Origin: JAJFKB01 sp965230515
Lineage (GTDB): Bacteria > Pseudomonadota > Gammaproteobacteria > Pseudomonadales > IMCC2047
Direction: 5' to 3'
Assembly (NCBI GenBank): GCA_965230515.1
Contig: OZ246007.1
Coordinates: 2,108,001 to 2,172,000 of the forward strand
DNA length: 64,000 nt
Shown here in pieces: positions 25,939 to 35,765 of this stretch (positions are counted from its first letter, which is position 1; each line of letters begins with the position of its first letter). The position numbers and the translations under genes are program-made. The notes beneath the pieces were generated by a model. That model saw nothing but the letters and a program-made list of their open reading frames with translations, searched no databases and was not told the DNA's origin.

Positions 25939-28915
25939 TGGGTATCACATTTGGCTTTCTATAGAGAGGCACAGGGCTGCCAATATAATACCCTTGGGCA
26001 TAGTCGACACCCAGTCGTTGCAGCGCATTGAAGGTCATTTCATCCTCCACGAACTCGGCAATGGTCAGCTTGCCCATTACATGGCCAATTTCATTAATTG
26101 ATCGGACCATTTCGTAGTCAATAGGATCGGAGGTCATATCACGCACGAATGCACCATCGATCTTGAGATAATCCACTGGTAAATTCTTCAGATAATTAAA
26201 AGAGGACAAGCCGCTGCCAAAGTCATCGAGAGCAAACAGGCATCCTGTGGATTTAACGGACTCAATAAATTGACAGGCCTTGGACAGGTTAGAAATAGCC
26301 GCGGTTTCGGTGACTTCAAAACAGAGTTTCTCGCAGGGTATAGCTGACCGTTCCAGTTGCTCCAGTAGAAAACGCAGAAATGAGCTGCTGTTCAGCGACA
26401 ACCCTGAAAGGTTAATCGAAACCATAGAGATTTTAGGTAACTGCTGTTTGTGGTTGCTCAGCCAGGATAACGTTTTGTTAACAACCCACTGATCAATCTT
26501 CGTCGACAGATTATATCTTTCTGCAGCAGGTAAAAAAGCTCCCGGAGGAATAGTCTCACCGGTTTCAGAAATCATTCGTACTAATACTTCAAAATGGCGG
26601 TTTCGTTGCTCTTTTTGCAGCGCCTGAATAGGCTGAATGTATAAATGCAGGCGATCCTGCTCCAGCGCCATCTGGATATTGCTGACCCAGTCCATTTCTC
26701 TGCGCCGGTTGGTCAGTTCCTGATCATTTGGGTGATAGACACGAATCCGGTTTCGCCCTGCATCCTTTGCAGCATAGCAGGCCATATCCGCAGCGCTCAT
26801 CACTTCGTTGATTGTACCGCTGTGCTGGTCAATGGGAATCAGGCCGATACTGACGCCAACATTATACCGGCGATTCTCCCAGACAAATCGAAAATCCTGT
26901 ATCTCCCGCCTAAGATTTTCAGCAATTTTCCCCGCTCGTTCCAGAGAGCAGTTTTCCATAATAATGCCGAACTCATCCCCTCCTAGCCTGGCCAGCATAT
27001 CGCTACGTCGAACCTTAGTGCTCAAAATGGCGCCGAGTTGGCGAAGTAGCGTGTCCCCTGCTAAATGGCCACAGGCATCATTAATTACCTTGAACTGATC
27101 AAGATCCAGATAGCAAAGGGCATGCTCCTGGTTGGTTAAATCATCGTCCAACAACATTCGTAAACGTCTTTCAAATGCATCACGGTTGAAGAGGGTAGTC
27201 AGTGAATCATGTGCAGCCTGGTATTCCAGTTCCGCAGTTAGATTCTTTTTCTCGGTGATATCAAGCATAACGCCATATTTGCGGCGATTAGCCGGATCAC
27301 TGTCATGCTTGATATGAACAACATCATGAATCCAGACAATCGAGCCGTCCGCGTGAAACACCCGGTACTCAATCTCATAGTTTTCCAGTACTTTTGATTT
27401 GCTGGTGGCTTTTCTGATGGTTTCAAAACGGTCGTCCGGATGAATTAACTGTTCCCAAAAGCCGCCCTCGTAAAACTGTTCAGGCTGGTAGCCCAGAATA
27501 TTTGAGACTGAAGCGCTGACAAAATAGACATGGTCTCCCGAGACACTGGTTTCCCAGACAATGGCATCAATATCGTTGACCAGGCGCTGGTAATGATCAT
27601 AGCTTTCTTTGAGGAATGCCTCTGATTTTTGTCGTTCGATGACGCGCCCTAATTGCATTCCGACCGGCTTCAGCACATCCACAAGGTTTGTCGAAATATC
27701 GTCTTTAAGTGGTGAAAGAAACTCCAAAACTGCCATGACCTGGCCATCAACAAGCACCGGAAACGCAAAAGCGCTTTGTATGCCAACCCCCTCTTTTATA
27801 TCGCCTCTCGGTAAACCGCTATCTATCGACGCATCCGGTAATAACACAGGCTCTTTACTGGCAAGTACCTGCCCGGGCAGTCCCTCTCCAGCGGCAAATT
27901 GAATGCCGTTACACCAGGATTTTAGATGTTGGTATTCTTTCGGGTTTTTGAAGTACCAGAGCCCGGAGCTTTCCAGCAGACCGGTATTTATGTCGGGAAG
28001 CAGTGCATGGCCGATGGGCCAGGCGCAATAGTTACAGATCTCTTCCATGCAGATCTTGATGGCAACCTCTAGGCTATCCGCTTCATTAGCGGCAACGGCT
28101 ACTTTTCTGAGTAGACTTAAAGTCGCGGCTTTATCCTGGTTAGCCTTGAGTGCTGCCAGCTCATCGGTTTTGTCACGGCAAAAACCAAGAATCGCCGGAC
28201 TACCGTTGAAAGTGGTCAGGTTTAATACCACTTCGATGTGCACGATCGTGCCGTCTTTGCGACGCATGGGAAGGTCTGGCACTTTTATATGCCTATTCTG
28301 GGTCAGTTTATCTACCAGATTATCGCGGTATGAGCTGTCTGCTATATAATCTCGCATGGTTTTGCCGATCAGCTCTTCTGCCTCGTAGCCGAGCAGTTTA
28401 AGGCCAGCTGTGTTGAGTTGTAGGATTTTCCCTTCGATCAGGCTGGTGATGATGATAGGATTCGGGCTGGACACCAAAGATCGTGACAATTGATATTGGT
28501 CGTATTTTCCCGCTTTCTCTTCATCAAAGAAGCTGTCTGATTGGCGCATAACAACCAGTGCATGATTAGTTTGACCGACATCATCCGTTAACGGGATTAA
28601 ACTGATATGCAGGAGTGCATTAACCGGGTGTGCGGAATAGACCTGAGAGGGAAAGTTAAGCTCGGCGCCATCCAGGCATTCCTGCACGCGTGGTTTTATT
28701 AGACTGAAAGCATCTACACCTTCAACTTCACTGATACAGGCACCGACTACCTTCTCACGAGGCAAATTAACCACATCAAGATACGCCTGGTTGGCAATCA
28801 GGTAGTGGAAATGCTGGTCGATTACCAGTATGGGATCCGTCAGCAGATCAAAAACGTGCTGATAAAGCGACACATTTTCAATAGAAATGTCGGTAAGGCA
28901 GTTTTCTATATCCAT
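25865..28915 (-). CDS. PAS/GAF-containing diguanylate cyclase and phosphodiesterase
   Basis: Cytoplasmic c-di-GMP turnover protein of 1016 residues with no clear membrane helix. PAS domains lie at about 15-125 and 145-260, a GAF domain at about 270-420, a third PAS at 435-560, GGDEF at 570-730 and EAL at 745-990. GGDEF is intact (RLGGDEFGIIM) with an RxxD inhibitory site (RRSD) five residues before it. The EAL domain reads EVL, and the other catalytic residues are visible: SINLSG, FEVTET, LDDFGSG, LKIDGAF, IAEFVED and AQGYY. Both activities are therefore possible. The last ~24 residues (ending QPPQQQQS) are antisense to the permease remnant, so the tail may be accidental. Confidence 0.93.
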   Translation of the reverse strand: MDIENCLTDISIENVSLYQHVFDLLTDPILVIDQHFHYLIANQAYLDVVNLPREKVVGACISEVEGVDAFSLIKPRVQECLDGAELNFPSQVYSAHPVNALLHISLIPLTDDVGQTNHALVVMRQSDSFFDEEKAGKYDQYQLSRSLVSSPNPIIITSLIEGKILQLNTAGLKLLGYEAEELIGKTMRDYIADSSYRDNLVDKLTQNRHIKVPDLPMRRKDGTIVHIEVVLNLTTFNGSPAILGFCRDKTDELAALKANQDKAATLSLLRKVAVAANEADSLEVAIKICMEEICNYCAWPIGHALLPDINTGLLESSGLWYFKNPKEYQHLKSWCNGIQFAAGEGLPGQVLASKEPVLLPDASIDSGLPRGDIKEGVGIQSAFAFPVLVDGQVMAVLEFLSPLKDDISTNLVDVLKPVGMQLGRVIERQKSEAFLKESYDHYQRLVNDIDAIVWETSVSGDHVYFVSASVSNILGYQPEQFYEGGFWEQLIHPDDRFETIRKATSKSKVLENYEIEYRVFHADGSIVWIHDVVHIKHDSDPANRRKYGVMLDITEKKNLTAELEYQAAHDSLTTLFNRDAFERRLRMLLDDDLTNQEHALCYLDLDQFKVINDACGHLAGDTLLRQLGAILSTKVRRSDMLARLGGDEFGIIMENCSLERAGKIAENLRREIQDFRFVWENRRYNVGVSIGLIPIDQHSGTINEVMSAADMACYAAKDAGRNRIRVYHPNDQELTNRRREMDWVSNIQMALEQDRLHLYIQPIQALQKEQRNRHFEVLVRMISETGETIPPGAFLPAAERYNLSTKIDQWVVNKTLSWLSNHKQQLPKISMVSINLSGLSLNSSSFLRFLLEQLERSAIPCEKLCFEVTETAAISNLSKACQFIESVKSTGCLFALDDFGSGLSSFNYLKNLPVDYLKIDGAFVRDMTSDPIDYEMVRSINEIGHVMGKLTIAEFVEDEMTFNALQRLGVDYAQGYYIGSPVPLYRKPNVIPISESSAKKAIPGVSAAQPPQQQQS

Positions 28916-29250
28916 ACAGCCCGTCTAATGTGGCGTATTTATAATCTGGAAACTAAAGGCTATCGCTGATGATGGAGCAAAGGCCGTAAAATAGACGCAC
29001 TGCGACTATTTAGCGTTTCGTTCAAGGTATGAATAAAGCATAGTCGCTATTACGGTATTTGCAATATTGTGCGAAGTTGATGGAACTGGCTGCCCGCACC
29101 AGAATTTTGTATGAATTGAAAACATAAATGTTATGTGGATATTTCCAATAATTCTATGATTTATCAGGCAATTTGTTGCACTTCACCATAAAAAATGTAG
29201 TATGGGCGCGCCTTAAAAAGTAACTGACTTAAAGTTGATAGAGAAAAACC
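28916..29250. other. Divergent intergenic region between the GGDEF/EAL gene and cysC
   Basis: This 335-base gap holds the divergent promoters. The cysC promoter is listed separately. A weak 8-base inverted repeat (GCGACTAT at 29002-29009 with ATAGTCGC at 29040-29047) is also seen. No gene or RNA was recognised. Confidence 0.5.
29176..29203 (+). promoter_or_regulatory. cysC promoter
   Basis: TTGCAC (29176-29181) and TAGTAT (29198-29203) are 16 bases apart, about 50 bases upstream of cysC. It would drive the cysC-HAL2-sat cluster. Confidence 0.5.
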
Positions 29251-29865
29251 ATGAGTGAACCGAAAAGTAAAAATATCGTATGGAGTGAAAGCAAGGTTGA
29301 AGCAGGGCAGCGGGAGCAGCTACAGGGTAACAAGCCGGCTACCCTTTGGTTTACCGGATTGTCGGGTTCAGGCAAATCAACTTTGGCAGTTGCCACTGAG
29401 CTGGCGCTGATTGAAAGAGGCATTAACGCGTTTATCCTGGACGGAGATAATGTTCGTCATGGTTTAAACAGTAATCTGGGGTTTTCCCCGGAGGATCGAA
29501 CCGAAAATATTCGCCGTATTGGTGAAGTTTGTAAGTTGTTCTGTGATTCCGGCATGATTGTGTTTTCAGCCTTTATCTCTCCCTATCGCGCAGATCGCGA
29601 TCTGGTGCGGGAAAAACATCCGCAAGGACAGTTTGTCGAGGTTCACATTGATGCACCGCTCGAGGTTTGTGAAAGTCGTGATGTGAAAGGTTTATATGAA
29701 AAGGCCCGTGCCGGTAAAATTCCTGAGTTCACAGGTATTTCTGCTCCCTATGAGGCACCTGAAAAGCCTGAAATTACAGTCAACACCGCAGAGCATACTC
29801 TTGACGAGTGCGTACAACAGGTAATCGAATACCTTGAACGCAAAGGCATTATTTCCAAAGCTTAA
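29251..29865 (+). CDS. cysC: Adenylylsulfate (APS) kinase
   Basis: Phosphorylates APS to PAPS in sulfate activation. The 204 residues show the P-loop GLSGSGKST near residue 34, DGDNVRHGLN near 62, and FISPYRADRDLVR near 110. It stands alone, not fused to CysN. It is followed by the PAP phosphatase and sat genes, so the cluster both makes PAPS and clears the PAP by-product. Confidence 0.97.
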   Translation: MSEPKSKNIVWSESKVEAGQREQLQGNKPATLWFTGLSGSGKSTLAVATELALIERGINAFILDGDNVRHGLNSNLGFSPEDRTENIRRIGEVCKLFCDSGMIVFSAFISPYRADRDLVREKHPQGQFVEVHIDAPLEVCESRDVKGLYEKARAGKIPEFTGISAPYEAPEKPEITVNTAEHTLDECVQQVIEYLERKGIISKA

Positions 29866-29886
29866 ACTTCGGTGGGTGGCAGCGCG

Positions 29887-30867
29887 ATGAAATATCATAA
29901 GGAACTTGAAGTAGCGATACAGGCGGTGCGAGCTGCGGCCAACGTTTGTCGCCGGGTACAAAACAACCTGGTGAGTGATGATACGCTGGAGAAGCAGGAT
30001 AAGAGTCCTGTGACGGTCGCCGATTTTGCTGCCCAGGCGATCGTGTGCGCTTATTTGCAACAGGCGATGCCATTGGACCCGGTGGTTGGTGAAGAGGATT
30101 CGCTGGATTTGCAAAACCATGAACAGGCGCCCTTACGACATGCCGTAGTAACCCATGTTGCAGAAGAGATGGGGGGTGATCTGGACGACGCCCAGGTGAT
30201 GAACTGGATTGATCATGGTAATGCAGAAGCCAATACTGAGCGTTTTTGGACCCTGGATCCTATTGATGGCACCAAAGGGTTTTTGCGCGGCCAACAATAT
30301 GCCATTGCCCTGGCCTTGATTGAAAAGGGCGAAGTGGTGTTAGGTGTGTTGGGCTGTCCCAATCTCAACCAGGGTGAGCAACAGGGGTCGCTATTTACTG
30401 CAGCAGCCGATGAACCAAGTCGCATGTATGTGTTGGACGATGTTAATGACCAGGGTCAGTTGATTCAGGTAAGCCAGGCAGCTGATACCAAACAGGCTCG
30501 CTTTTGTGAGTCGGTAGAATCGGGCCATTCAAATCAGAGTGAATCCGCGCAAATTGCACAATGGCTGGGTATTGGGGCGGAACCTTACCGCATTGACAGT
30601 CAATGTAAGTATGCGGCGGTAGCCCGTAATGATGCGTCCATCTACCTGCGTTTACCAACTGATGCTACATACCAGGAAAAAATCTGGGATCACGCGGCCG
30701 GAAAAATCATTGTTGAAGGGGCTGGAGGAACGGTCACGGACATGCATGGTCAACCGCTGGATTTCAGTCGCGGACGATACCTTGACGCCAATCAGGGCGT
30801 GGTGGCAACCGGGGGCGGCATTCACCGGCAGGTAATTGAAGCTATTCAACAGGTGCGGAGCAATTGA
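29887..30867 (+). CDS. cysQ: 3'(2'),5'-bisphosphate nucleotidase, HAL2/CysQ type
   Basis: Lithium-sensitive phosphatase that converts PAP to AMP, relieving inhibition after PAPS reduction. The inositol-monophosphatase fold motifs are present: VVGEEDS (metal), DPIDGTKGF (metal and catalysis) and WDHAAGKIIVEGAGG. At about 326 residues it is closer to the longer HAL2/MET22 form than to short E. coli CysQ (246). The ATG at 29887 (MKYHKELEVA) is preferred over a GTG at 29872. It lies 21 bases behind cysC and 50 before sat. Confidence 0.9.
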   Translation: MKYHKELEVAIQAVRAAANVCRRVQNNLVSDDTLEKQDKSPVTVADFAAQAIVCAYLQQAMPLDPVVGEEDSLDLQNHEQAPLRHAVVTHVAEEMGGDLDDAQVMNWIDHGNAEANTERFWTLDPIDGTKGFLRGQQYAIALALIEKGEVVLGVLGCPNLNQGEQQGSLFTAAADEPSRMYVLDDVNDQGQLIQVSQAADTKQARFCESVESGHSNQSESAQIAQWLGIGAEPYRIDSQCKYAAVARNDASIYLRLPTDATYQEKIWDHAAGKIIVEGAGGTVTDMHGQPLDFSRGRYLDANQGVVATGGGIHRQVIEAIQQVRSN

Positions 30868-30917
30868 AGCAATCCGCCAACAGAACAGAACCCAGTTAAA
30901 AATTATCGGAGTTAAAA

Positions 30918-32105
30918 ATGATTAAACCTTATGGGTCGGAAGAACTGACCCCGCTTTTTGTTTACGATTCAGAAAAGCACCATGAACTCGCCAGCGAAGC
31001 GGAATCACTGCCTTCGCTGATGCTTAATTCTGCGGCGGCGGCCAATGCCGTGATGCTGGGCGCCGGGTATTTTAACCCGCTATCGGGCTACATGAATTTA
31101 GCGGATTCCCTGAGTGTGGCAGAGAATATGGCCACCACCGAGGGTTTGTTCTGGCCGGTACCTATAGTCAACCTGACCCAGGATGCGCAAGCGATTTCCG
31201 GTGCCGGACGGATTGCGCTCAGGGATCCCAATGTAGAAGGTAACCCTGTGATCGCAGTGCAGGATGTGGAAGCGATTGAAGAGGTATCTGACGACCAGAT
31301 CCTGGCGATGGCAGAGAAAATTTTTGGTACCACCGATGCCGACCATCCTGGTGTAGCCACCTTTACCGGGCTGGGTCGATATTTGGTATCCGGTTCGATT
31401 CAGGTACTTAACTTCAGCTACTTTCAGCAGGATTTTCCGGATACCTTTCGCACAGCGGTAGAGATCCGTAATGAAATTCAGGAGCGAGGCTGGGAGAAGG
31501 TCGTGGCGTTTCAGACCCGTAACCCGATGCATCGTGCTCACGAAGAACTTTGCAAAATGGCGATGGAAGCAGTTAACGCAGATGGCGTGTTAATTCACAT
31601 GCTACTGGGTAAACTCAAGCCTGGCGATATTCCTGCCCCGGTGCGTGATGCAGCCATTCGAAAAATGGTTGAGCTTTACTTCCCCAAAAACAGCGTCATG
31701 ATTACCGGGTACGGGTTCGATATGCTCTATGCCGGTCCACGCGAAGCTGTTTTGCACTCGATTTTCCGCCAGAACAGTGGCTGTGCGCACTTTATCGTAG
31801 GTCGAGATCACGCCGGTGTCGGTGATTATTATGGTGCATTTGAGGCGCAGGAGATCTTTGACCAGCAAGTTCCCGAAGGCGCTTTGGGTATCGAGATATT
31901 TAAAGCGGATCATACCGCCTACTCCAAAAAGTTGAACAAGGTGGTGATGATGCGGGATGTGCCGGATCACAGCATGGACGATTTTGTGATTTTATCAGGT
32001 ACCAAAGTGCGACAAATGCTGGCGGCGGGTGAAGATCTGCCACAGGAGTTCGCTCGCCCGGAAGTAGCGAAAATATTAATGGCACATTATCAAAGCCAGA
32101 GCTGA
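30918..32105 (+). CDS. sat: Sulfate adenylyltransferase (ATP sulfurylase), Sat type
   Basis: Makes APS from sulfate and ATP. This is the single-subunit Sat/MET3 form, not the CysD-CysN pair of E. coli. The 395 residues carry QTRNPMHRAHE and the GRDHAGVGDYYG motif. Clustering with cysC and the PAP phosphatase suggests assimilation rather than sulfur oxidation; I see no apr or dsr genes. GGAG precedes the ATG. Confidence 0.95.
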   Translation: MIKPYGSEELTPLFVYDSEKHHELASEAESLPSLMLNSAAAANAVMLGAGYFNPLSGYMNLADSLSVAENMATTEGLFWPVPIVNLTQDAQAISGAGRIALRDPNVEGNPVIAVQDVEAIEEVSDDQILAMAEKIFGTTDADHPGVATFTGLGRYLVSGSIQVLNFSYFQQDFPDTFRTAVEIRNEIQERGWEKVVAFQTRNPMHRAHEELCKMAMEAVNADGVLIHMLLGKLKPGDIPAPVRDAAIRKMVELYFPKNSVMITGYGFDMLYAGPREAVLHSIFRQNSGCAHFIVGRDHAGVGDYYGAFEAQEIFDQQVPEGALGIEIFKADHTAYSKKLNKVVMMRDVPDHSMDDFVILSGTKVRQMLAAGEDLPQEFARPEVAKILMAHYQSQS

Positions 32106-32117
32106 ATAATTTAAGCT

Positions 32118-32147
32118 GGATGGGTTGTGCCGACAGGCAGCCCATCC
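32118..32147 (+). terminator. Possible terminator hairpin behind sat
   Basis: GGATGGG (32118-32124) pairs with CCCATCC (32141-32147), and TGCC pairs with GGCA inside, around GACA. No strong T-run follows, so termination is uncertain. Confidence 0.4.
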
Positions 32148-32193
32148 GGTTGCTAAAATCATCCAAATCCAGAACCACTCCCTTCTCTATCCC

Positions 32194-32202
32194 TGTTATA
32201 AT
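32194..32202 (+). promoter_or_regulatory. Extended -10 promoter of uvrD
   Basis: TGTTATAAT combines the TGn extension with a perfect TATAAT, about 45 bases upstream of uvrD. No good -35 is present, as expected for an extended -10 promoter. I found no LexA box here, unlike E. coli uvrD. Confidence 0.6.
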
Positions 32203-32246
32203 TTCGCACTTTATTCTTATCTTGCGCCTGTGCAGAAATTAATTTT

Positions 32247-34433
32247 ATGGATGTTACCCCGATTCTGGATTCTCTAAACGACTCGCAGCGTCAGGCTGTC
32301 AGTTTGCCCTGTGCCTCAAGCGCCCTGGTGTTGGCAGGTGCCGGAAGCGGTAAAACCCGCGTACTGGTTCGGCGTATTGCCTGGCTGATTCAAACCGAGT
32401 CGATCTCTCCAAACAGTATTCTGGCAGTAACCTTTACCAACAAAGCCGCCAAAGAGATGCGACTACGTATAGAGGAATTGCTGGGTATGCCCGTGCAGGG
32501 TATGTGGGTGGGAACTTTTCATGGCTTGGCGCACCGCATGCTCAGAGCTCACTGGCAGGACGCAAAGTTACCACAAAACTTTCAGATCCTGGATTCCGAT
32601 GATCAATTGCGGGTGGTTAAACGGGTCATGCGCGCGCTGAATATTGATGACAGTCGCTGGCCGCCCAAGCAGGCGCAATGGTTTATCAATGCTCAGAAAG
32701 ATGAGGGGCTGCGCGCTGCATTTGTACCGGAACAGTTGGATCCCTACAGCAAAACCATGCGTGCGATTTATGCGGCCTATGAGGAAACCTGTAACAATTC
32801 CGGAATGGTTGATTTCGGCGAGTTGTTACTGCGTGCCCATGAGTTGTGGCTGAACAACCCTCGCCTGTTAGCGCACTACCAGGATCGCTTTAAACACATT
32901 CTGGTGGATGAGTTTCAGGATACCAATACCATTCAATATGCCTGGTTACGTGTTTTGGCGGGTGCAGGAAGTCGAATCACGGTAGTCGGTGATGATGATC
33001 AGTCCATTTATGGCTGGCGCGGTGCAAAGATTGAGAATATTCAGAAGTTCTCTCGAGACTTTCCCGAAACACAGACCATTCGACTTGAACAGAATTACCG
33101 TTCCACCAGCACTATTCTGAACGCCGCAAACCAGGTTATAGCCAATAACCAGGGGCGGCTTGGGAAAGAGCTGTGGACCGATGGCAATGAAGGTGAACTG
33201 ATCTCTCTCTATGCAGGATTTAATGAGATCGACGAATCGCGCTTTATCGTAGGCATTATTGAGGAGGCCTTCAAACAGGGCCGGGCCTACAGTGACTGCG
33301 CGATATTATATCGCTCCAATGCGCAATCCAGAGTATTGGAGGAGTCGTTGCTGCGTTCGGGGATACCCTATCGGGTTTACGGCGGGCAGCGGTTTTATGA
33401 TCGCCTGGAGATTCGTAATGCTCTGGCTTACCTGCGCCTGATACTGAATCGTGAAGACGATGCGGCTATCGAGCGAGTGATCAATGTGCCTACGCGCGGT
33501 ATTGGCGGCAAAACCATGGATATTCTTCGAGCCGAAGCGCGCCAGACAGGTGTTTCCTTATGGAGGGCAGCGGTGCAGATGATCTCATCGAAAGCGATCA
33601 CGGCGCGTGCCGCAGGAGCACTGCAAGGGTTTATCGACCTGATTGATCAGCTAGATCGTGATACCCAGGAGTTACCTTTATATGAGCTTACCGACTATGT
33701 TCTGGATAAGAGTGGCCTGTTAGAATTTCATCGTCAGGAGAAGGGCGAAAAAGGCCAGGCGCGGGTTGAAAACCTCGAGGAACTGGTCAGCGCTACACGC
33801 GCCTTTTCCGCTGACGCCTATGAAGAAGAAGGGATGACCGAGCTTGGAATTTTCATTGCCCAGGCCGCGCTCGATGCGGGAGAGGCGCAGGCTGACGAAC
33901 ACGAAGACTGCGTGCAGATGATGACCCTGCACTCGGCTAAGGGACTGGAATTTCCACTGGTTTTTTTGGCGGGTATGGAAGAGGGACTGTTTCCCCATAA
34001 AATGTCGATGGAGGATCCGAACGGCCTCGAAGAGGAGCGCCGGCTATGCTATGTCGGCATCACCCGCGCCATGGAAAAACTCTATATGACCTATGCGGAA
34101 AGCCGTCGATTGCATGGCAGTGAAACAATGAACCGCCCTTCCCGCTTTATTCGTGAGATTCCAACAGAGTGTATTAATGAAATCCGTTTGAAGACTAAAA
34201 TAAGCAAACCGGTCAGTTTTAACCGGCAATCCGGGGGCAGCAGTCCTTTTGCCGGGCATCAGATTCCCGATACCGAGTTCCATCTGGGACAGCGGGTGCA
34301 GCACAATATTTTTGGAGAAGGCGTCGTGCTGAATTTTGAAGGTCAGGGTTCGCAGGCACGCATTCAGGTTAATTTTGATCGAGAGGGCAGCAAGTGGTTG
34401 GTGGTTGGCTTTGCCAAACTGCAGGTGATTTAA
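32247..34433 (+). CDS. uvrD: DNA helicase II UvrD
   Basis: 3'-5' superfamily 1 helicase of mismatch and nucleotide excision repair. The 728 residues match the family. Walker A AGAGSGKTRVLVRRI lies near residue 30, TFTNKAAKEM near 65, Walker B VDEFQDTN near 220, DDDQSIYGWRGA near 248, and YVGITRAMEKLYMTYA near 610. The C-terminal tail has the Tudor-like VQHNIFGEGVVLNFEG. Confidence 0.97.
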   Translation: MDVTPILDSLNDSQRQAVSLPCASSALVLAGAGSGKTRVLVRRIAWLIQTESISPNSILAVTFTNKAAKEMRLRIEELLGMPVQGMWVGTFHGLAHRMLRAHWQDAKLPQNFQILDSDDQLRVVKRVMRALNIDDSRWPPKQAQWFINAQKDEGLRAAFVPEQLDPYSKTMRAIYAAYEETCNNSGMVDFGELLLRAHELWLNNPRLLAHYQDRFKHILVDEFQDTNTIQYAWLRVLAGAGSRITVVGDDDQSIYGWRGAKIENIQKFSRDFPETQTIRLEQNYRSTSTILNAANQVIANNQGRLGKELWTDGNEGELISLYAGFNEIDESRFIVGIIEEAFKQGRAYSDCAILYRSNAQSRVLEESLLRSGIPYRVYGGQRFYDRLEIRNALAYLRLILNREDDAAIERVINVPTRGIGGKTMDILRAEARQTGVSLWRAAVQMISSKAITARAAGALQGFIDLIDQLDRDTQELPLYELTDYVLDKSGLLEFHRQEKGEKGQARVENLEELVSATRAFSADAYEEEGMTELGIFIAQAALDAGEAQADEHEDCVQMMTLHSAKGLEFPLVFLAGMEEGLFPHKMSMEDPNGLEEERRLCYVGITRAMEKLYMTYAESRRLHGSETMNRPSRFIREIPTECINEIRLKTKISKPVSFNRQSGGSSPFAGHQIPDTEFHLGQRVQHNIFGEGVVLNFEGQGSQARIQVNFDREGSKWLVVGFAKLQVI

Positions 34434-34481
34434 TAACCGCCGTTAATCAACTTTCAGGAAAAACAGATTGCAGGGGGAATT

Positions 34482-35618
34482 ATGCAAGCAACTACAATAA
34501 AAGCCTTTATCTGGGCGCTACTTTCGCTGGTGCTGGTCGCCTGCGGGGGTAATCAGGAGTCCCCAACAGGTAAAGAGTCCTCAACAGGTAAGAAGTCCAC
34601 AATGGTCGATCAGGCCGCGCAACAGGTGATCAAATGGAAAATGGTGACCACCTGGCCGAAGAATTTCCCCGGACTGGGTACTGGGGCAAACTACATGGCC
34701 AAAGCCATTACCGAAATGAGCGGCGGCAGGCTTGAGGTCAAGGTCTACGGCGCCAATGAACTGGTAGGTGCACTGGAAGTGTTTGATGCAGTTTCCCGTG
34801 GTACCGCAGAAATTGGTCACGGCGCCGGGTACTACTGGAAAGGTAAAACACCGGCGGCCCAGTTTTTCACGGCAGTTCCCTTTGGCATGAATGCCCAGGA
34901 GATGGCAGGTTGGCTCTACTACGGTGGTGGAATGGAGTTATGGGAAGAGGTCTATGAACCGTTCGGTCTGGTGCCACTGGCAGCCGGTAATACAGGAACC
35001 CAGATGGGCGGCTGGTTTAATAAGGAGATTAATTCCATTGAGGATCTCAAGGGTTTGAAAATGCGCATTCCCGGCCTTGGTGGAGAAGTGTTCAGTAGAG
35101 CCGGTGGAATATCGGTTCTGGTGCCGGGTGGAGAGATCTTCCCCTCAATGCAAACCGGTGCGCTGGATGCTACCGAATGGGTTGGCCCGTATAACGACCT
35201 CGCCTTTGGCCTGCACAAAGTCGCGAAATATTACTACTACCCCGGTTGGCAGGAACCCGGCCCAATCCTGGAAGCGATGGTTAATAAGCAAGCTTTTGAC
35301 GCCCTGCCCGCTGATCTGCAAGCCATCGTTCGCGAAGCAGCCAAAGCTACCCATATGGATATGCTGGCCAATTACACGGCGGAAAATAACCGCGCGCTAA
35401 AAACCCTGGTCAATGAGCATGGCGTGCTGCTCCGCAAGTTTCCCGATGAAGTCATTTCCAAATTAAGGGAAATTTCTGCCGAGGTGCTGGAAGAGGAAGC
35501 CGCAAAAGATCCGATTACCCAGAAGGTTTACGATTCCTTTAAAGCGTTTAATAGCCAGGTGGTGGAATGGCATAGGATTTCCGAGCAGGCGTATTTGGAA
35601 GCCAGGGAGGAGGATTAG
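34482..35618 (+). CDS. dctP: TRAP transporter substrate-binding lipoprotein, DctP family
   Basis: Solute receptor of a TRAP transporter for organic acids. The 378 residues start with a signal peptide ending in the lipobox LVAC (Cys near residue 21). A linker follows with a tandem 18-base repeat (SPTGKE, SSTGKK). The core resembles the TakP group that binds 2-oxoacids: WKMVTTWPKNFPGLGTG, GHGAGYYWKGKTPA and ATEWVGPYNDLAFGL. The substrate is not certain. Its permease genes dctQ and dctM lie 2 kb away on the other strand, which is unusual. Confidence 0.9.
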   Translation: MQATTIKAFIWALLSLVLVACGGNQESPTGKESSTGKKSTMVDQAAQQVIKWKMVTTWPKNFPGLGTGANYMAKAITEMSGGRLEVKVYGANELVGALEVFDAVSRGTAEIGHGAGYYWKGKTPAAQFFTAVPFGMNAQEMAGWLYYGGGMELWEEVYEPFGLVPLAAGNTGTQMGGWFNKEINSIEDLKGLKMRIPGLGGEVFSRAGGISVLVPGGEIFPSMQTGALDATEWVGPYNDLAFGLHKVAKYYYYPGWQEPGPILEAMVNKQAFDALPADLQAIVREAAKATHMDMLANYTAENNRALKTLVNEHGVLLRKFPDEVISKLREISAEVLEEEAAKDPITQKVYDSFKAFNSQVVEWHRISEQAYLEAREED

Positions 35619-35765
35619 GTCGATTTGTCATGGGTTTGACTGCATGGAGGGTTAGGGTTTTTATAGACCCAAAGAGGGCATTCACTGGGCTCTGCTAAAA
35701 TGTAAAGCTTAACCCCATTTGTTTGCGTGTGCCCGTTAACGGCAGTGACAAAGGATAAGAATAGC

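Noticed and set aside
29002..29047. Inverted repeat GCGACTAT/ATAGTCGC before cysC
   Set aside because: The arms are only 8 bases and 30 bases apart with no supporting context, so chance is likely.
32106..32246. LexA box before uvrD
   Set aside because: E. coli uvrD is SOS-controlled, but only CTGT half-sites without a matching ACAG are present here.
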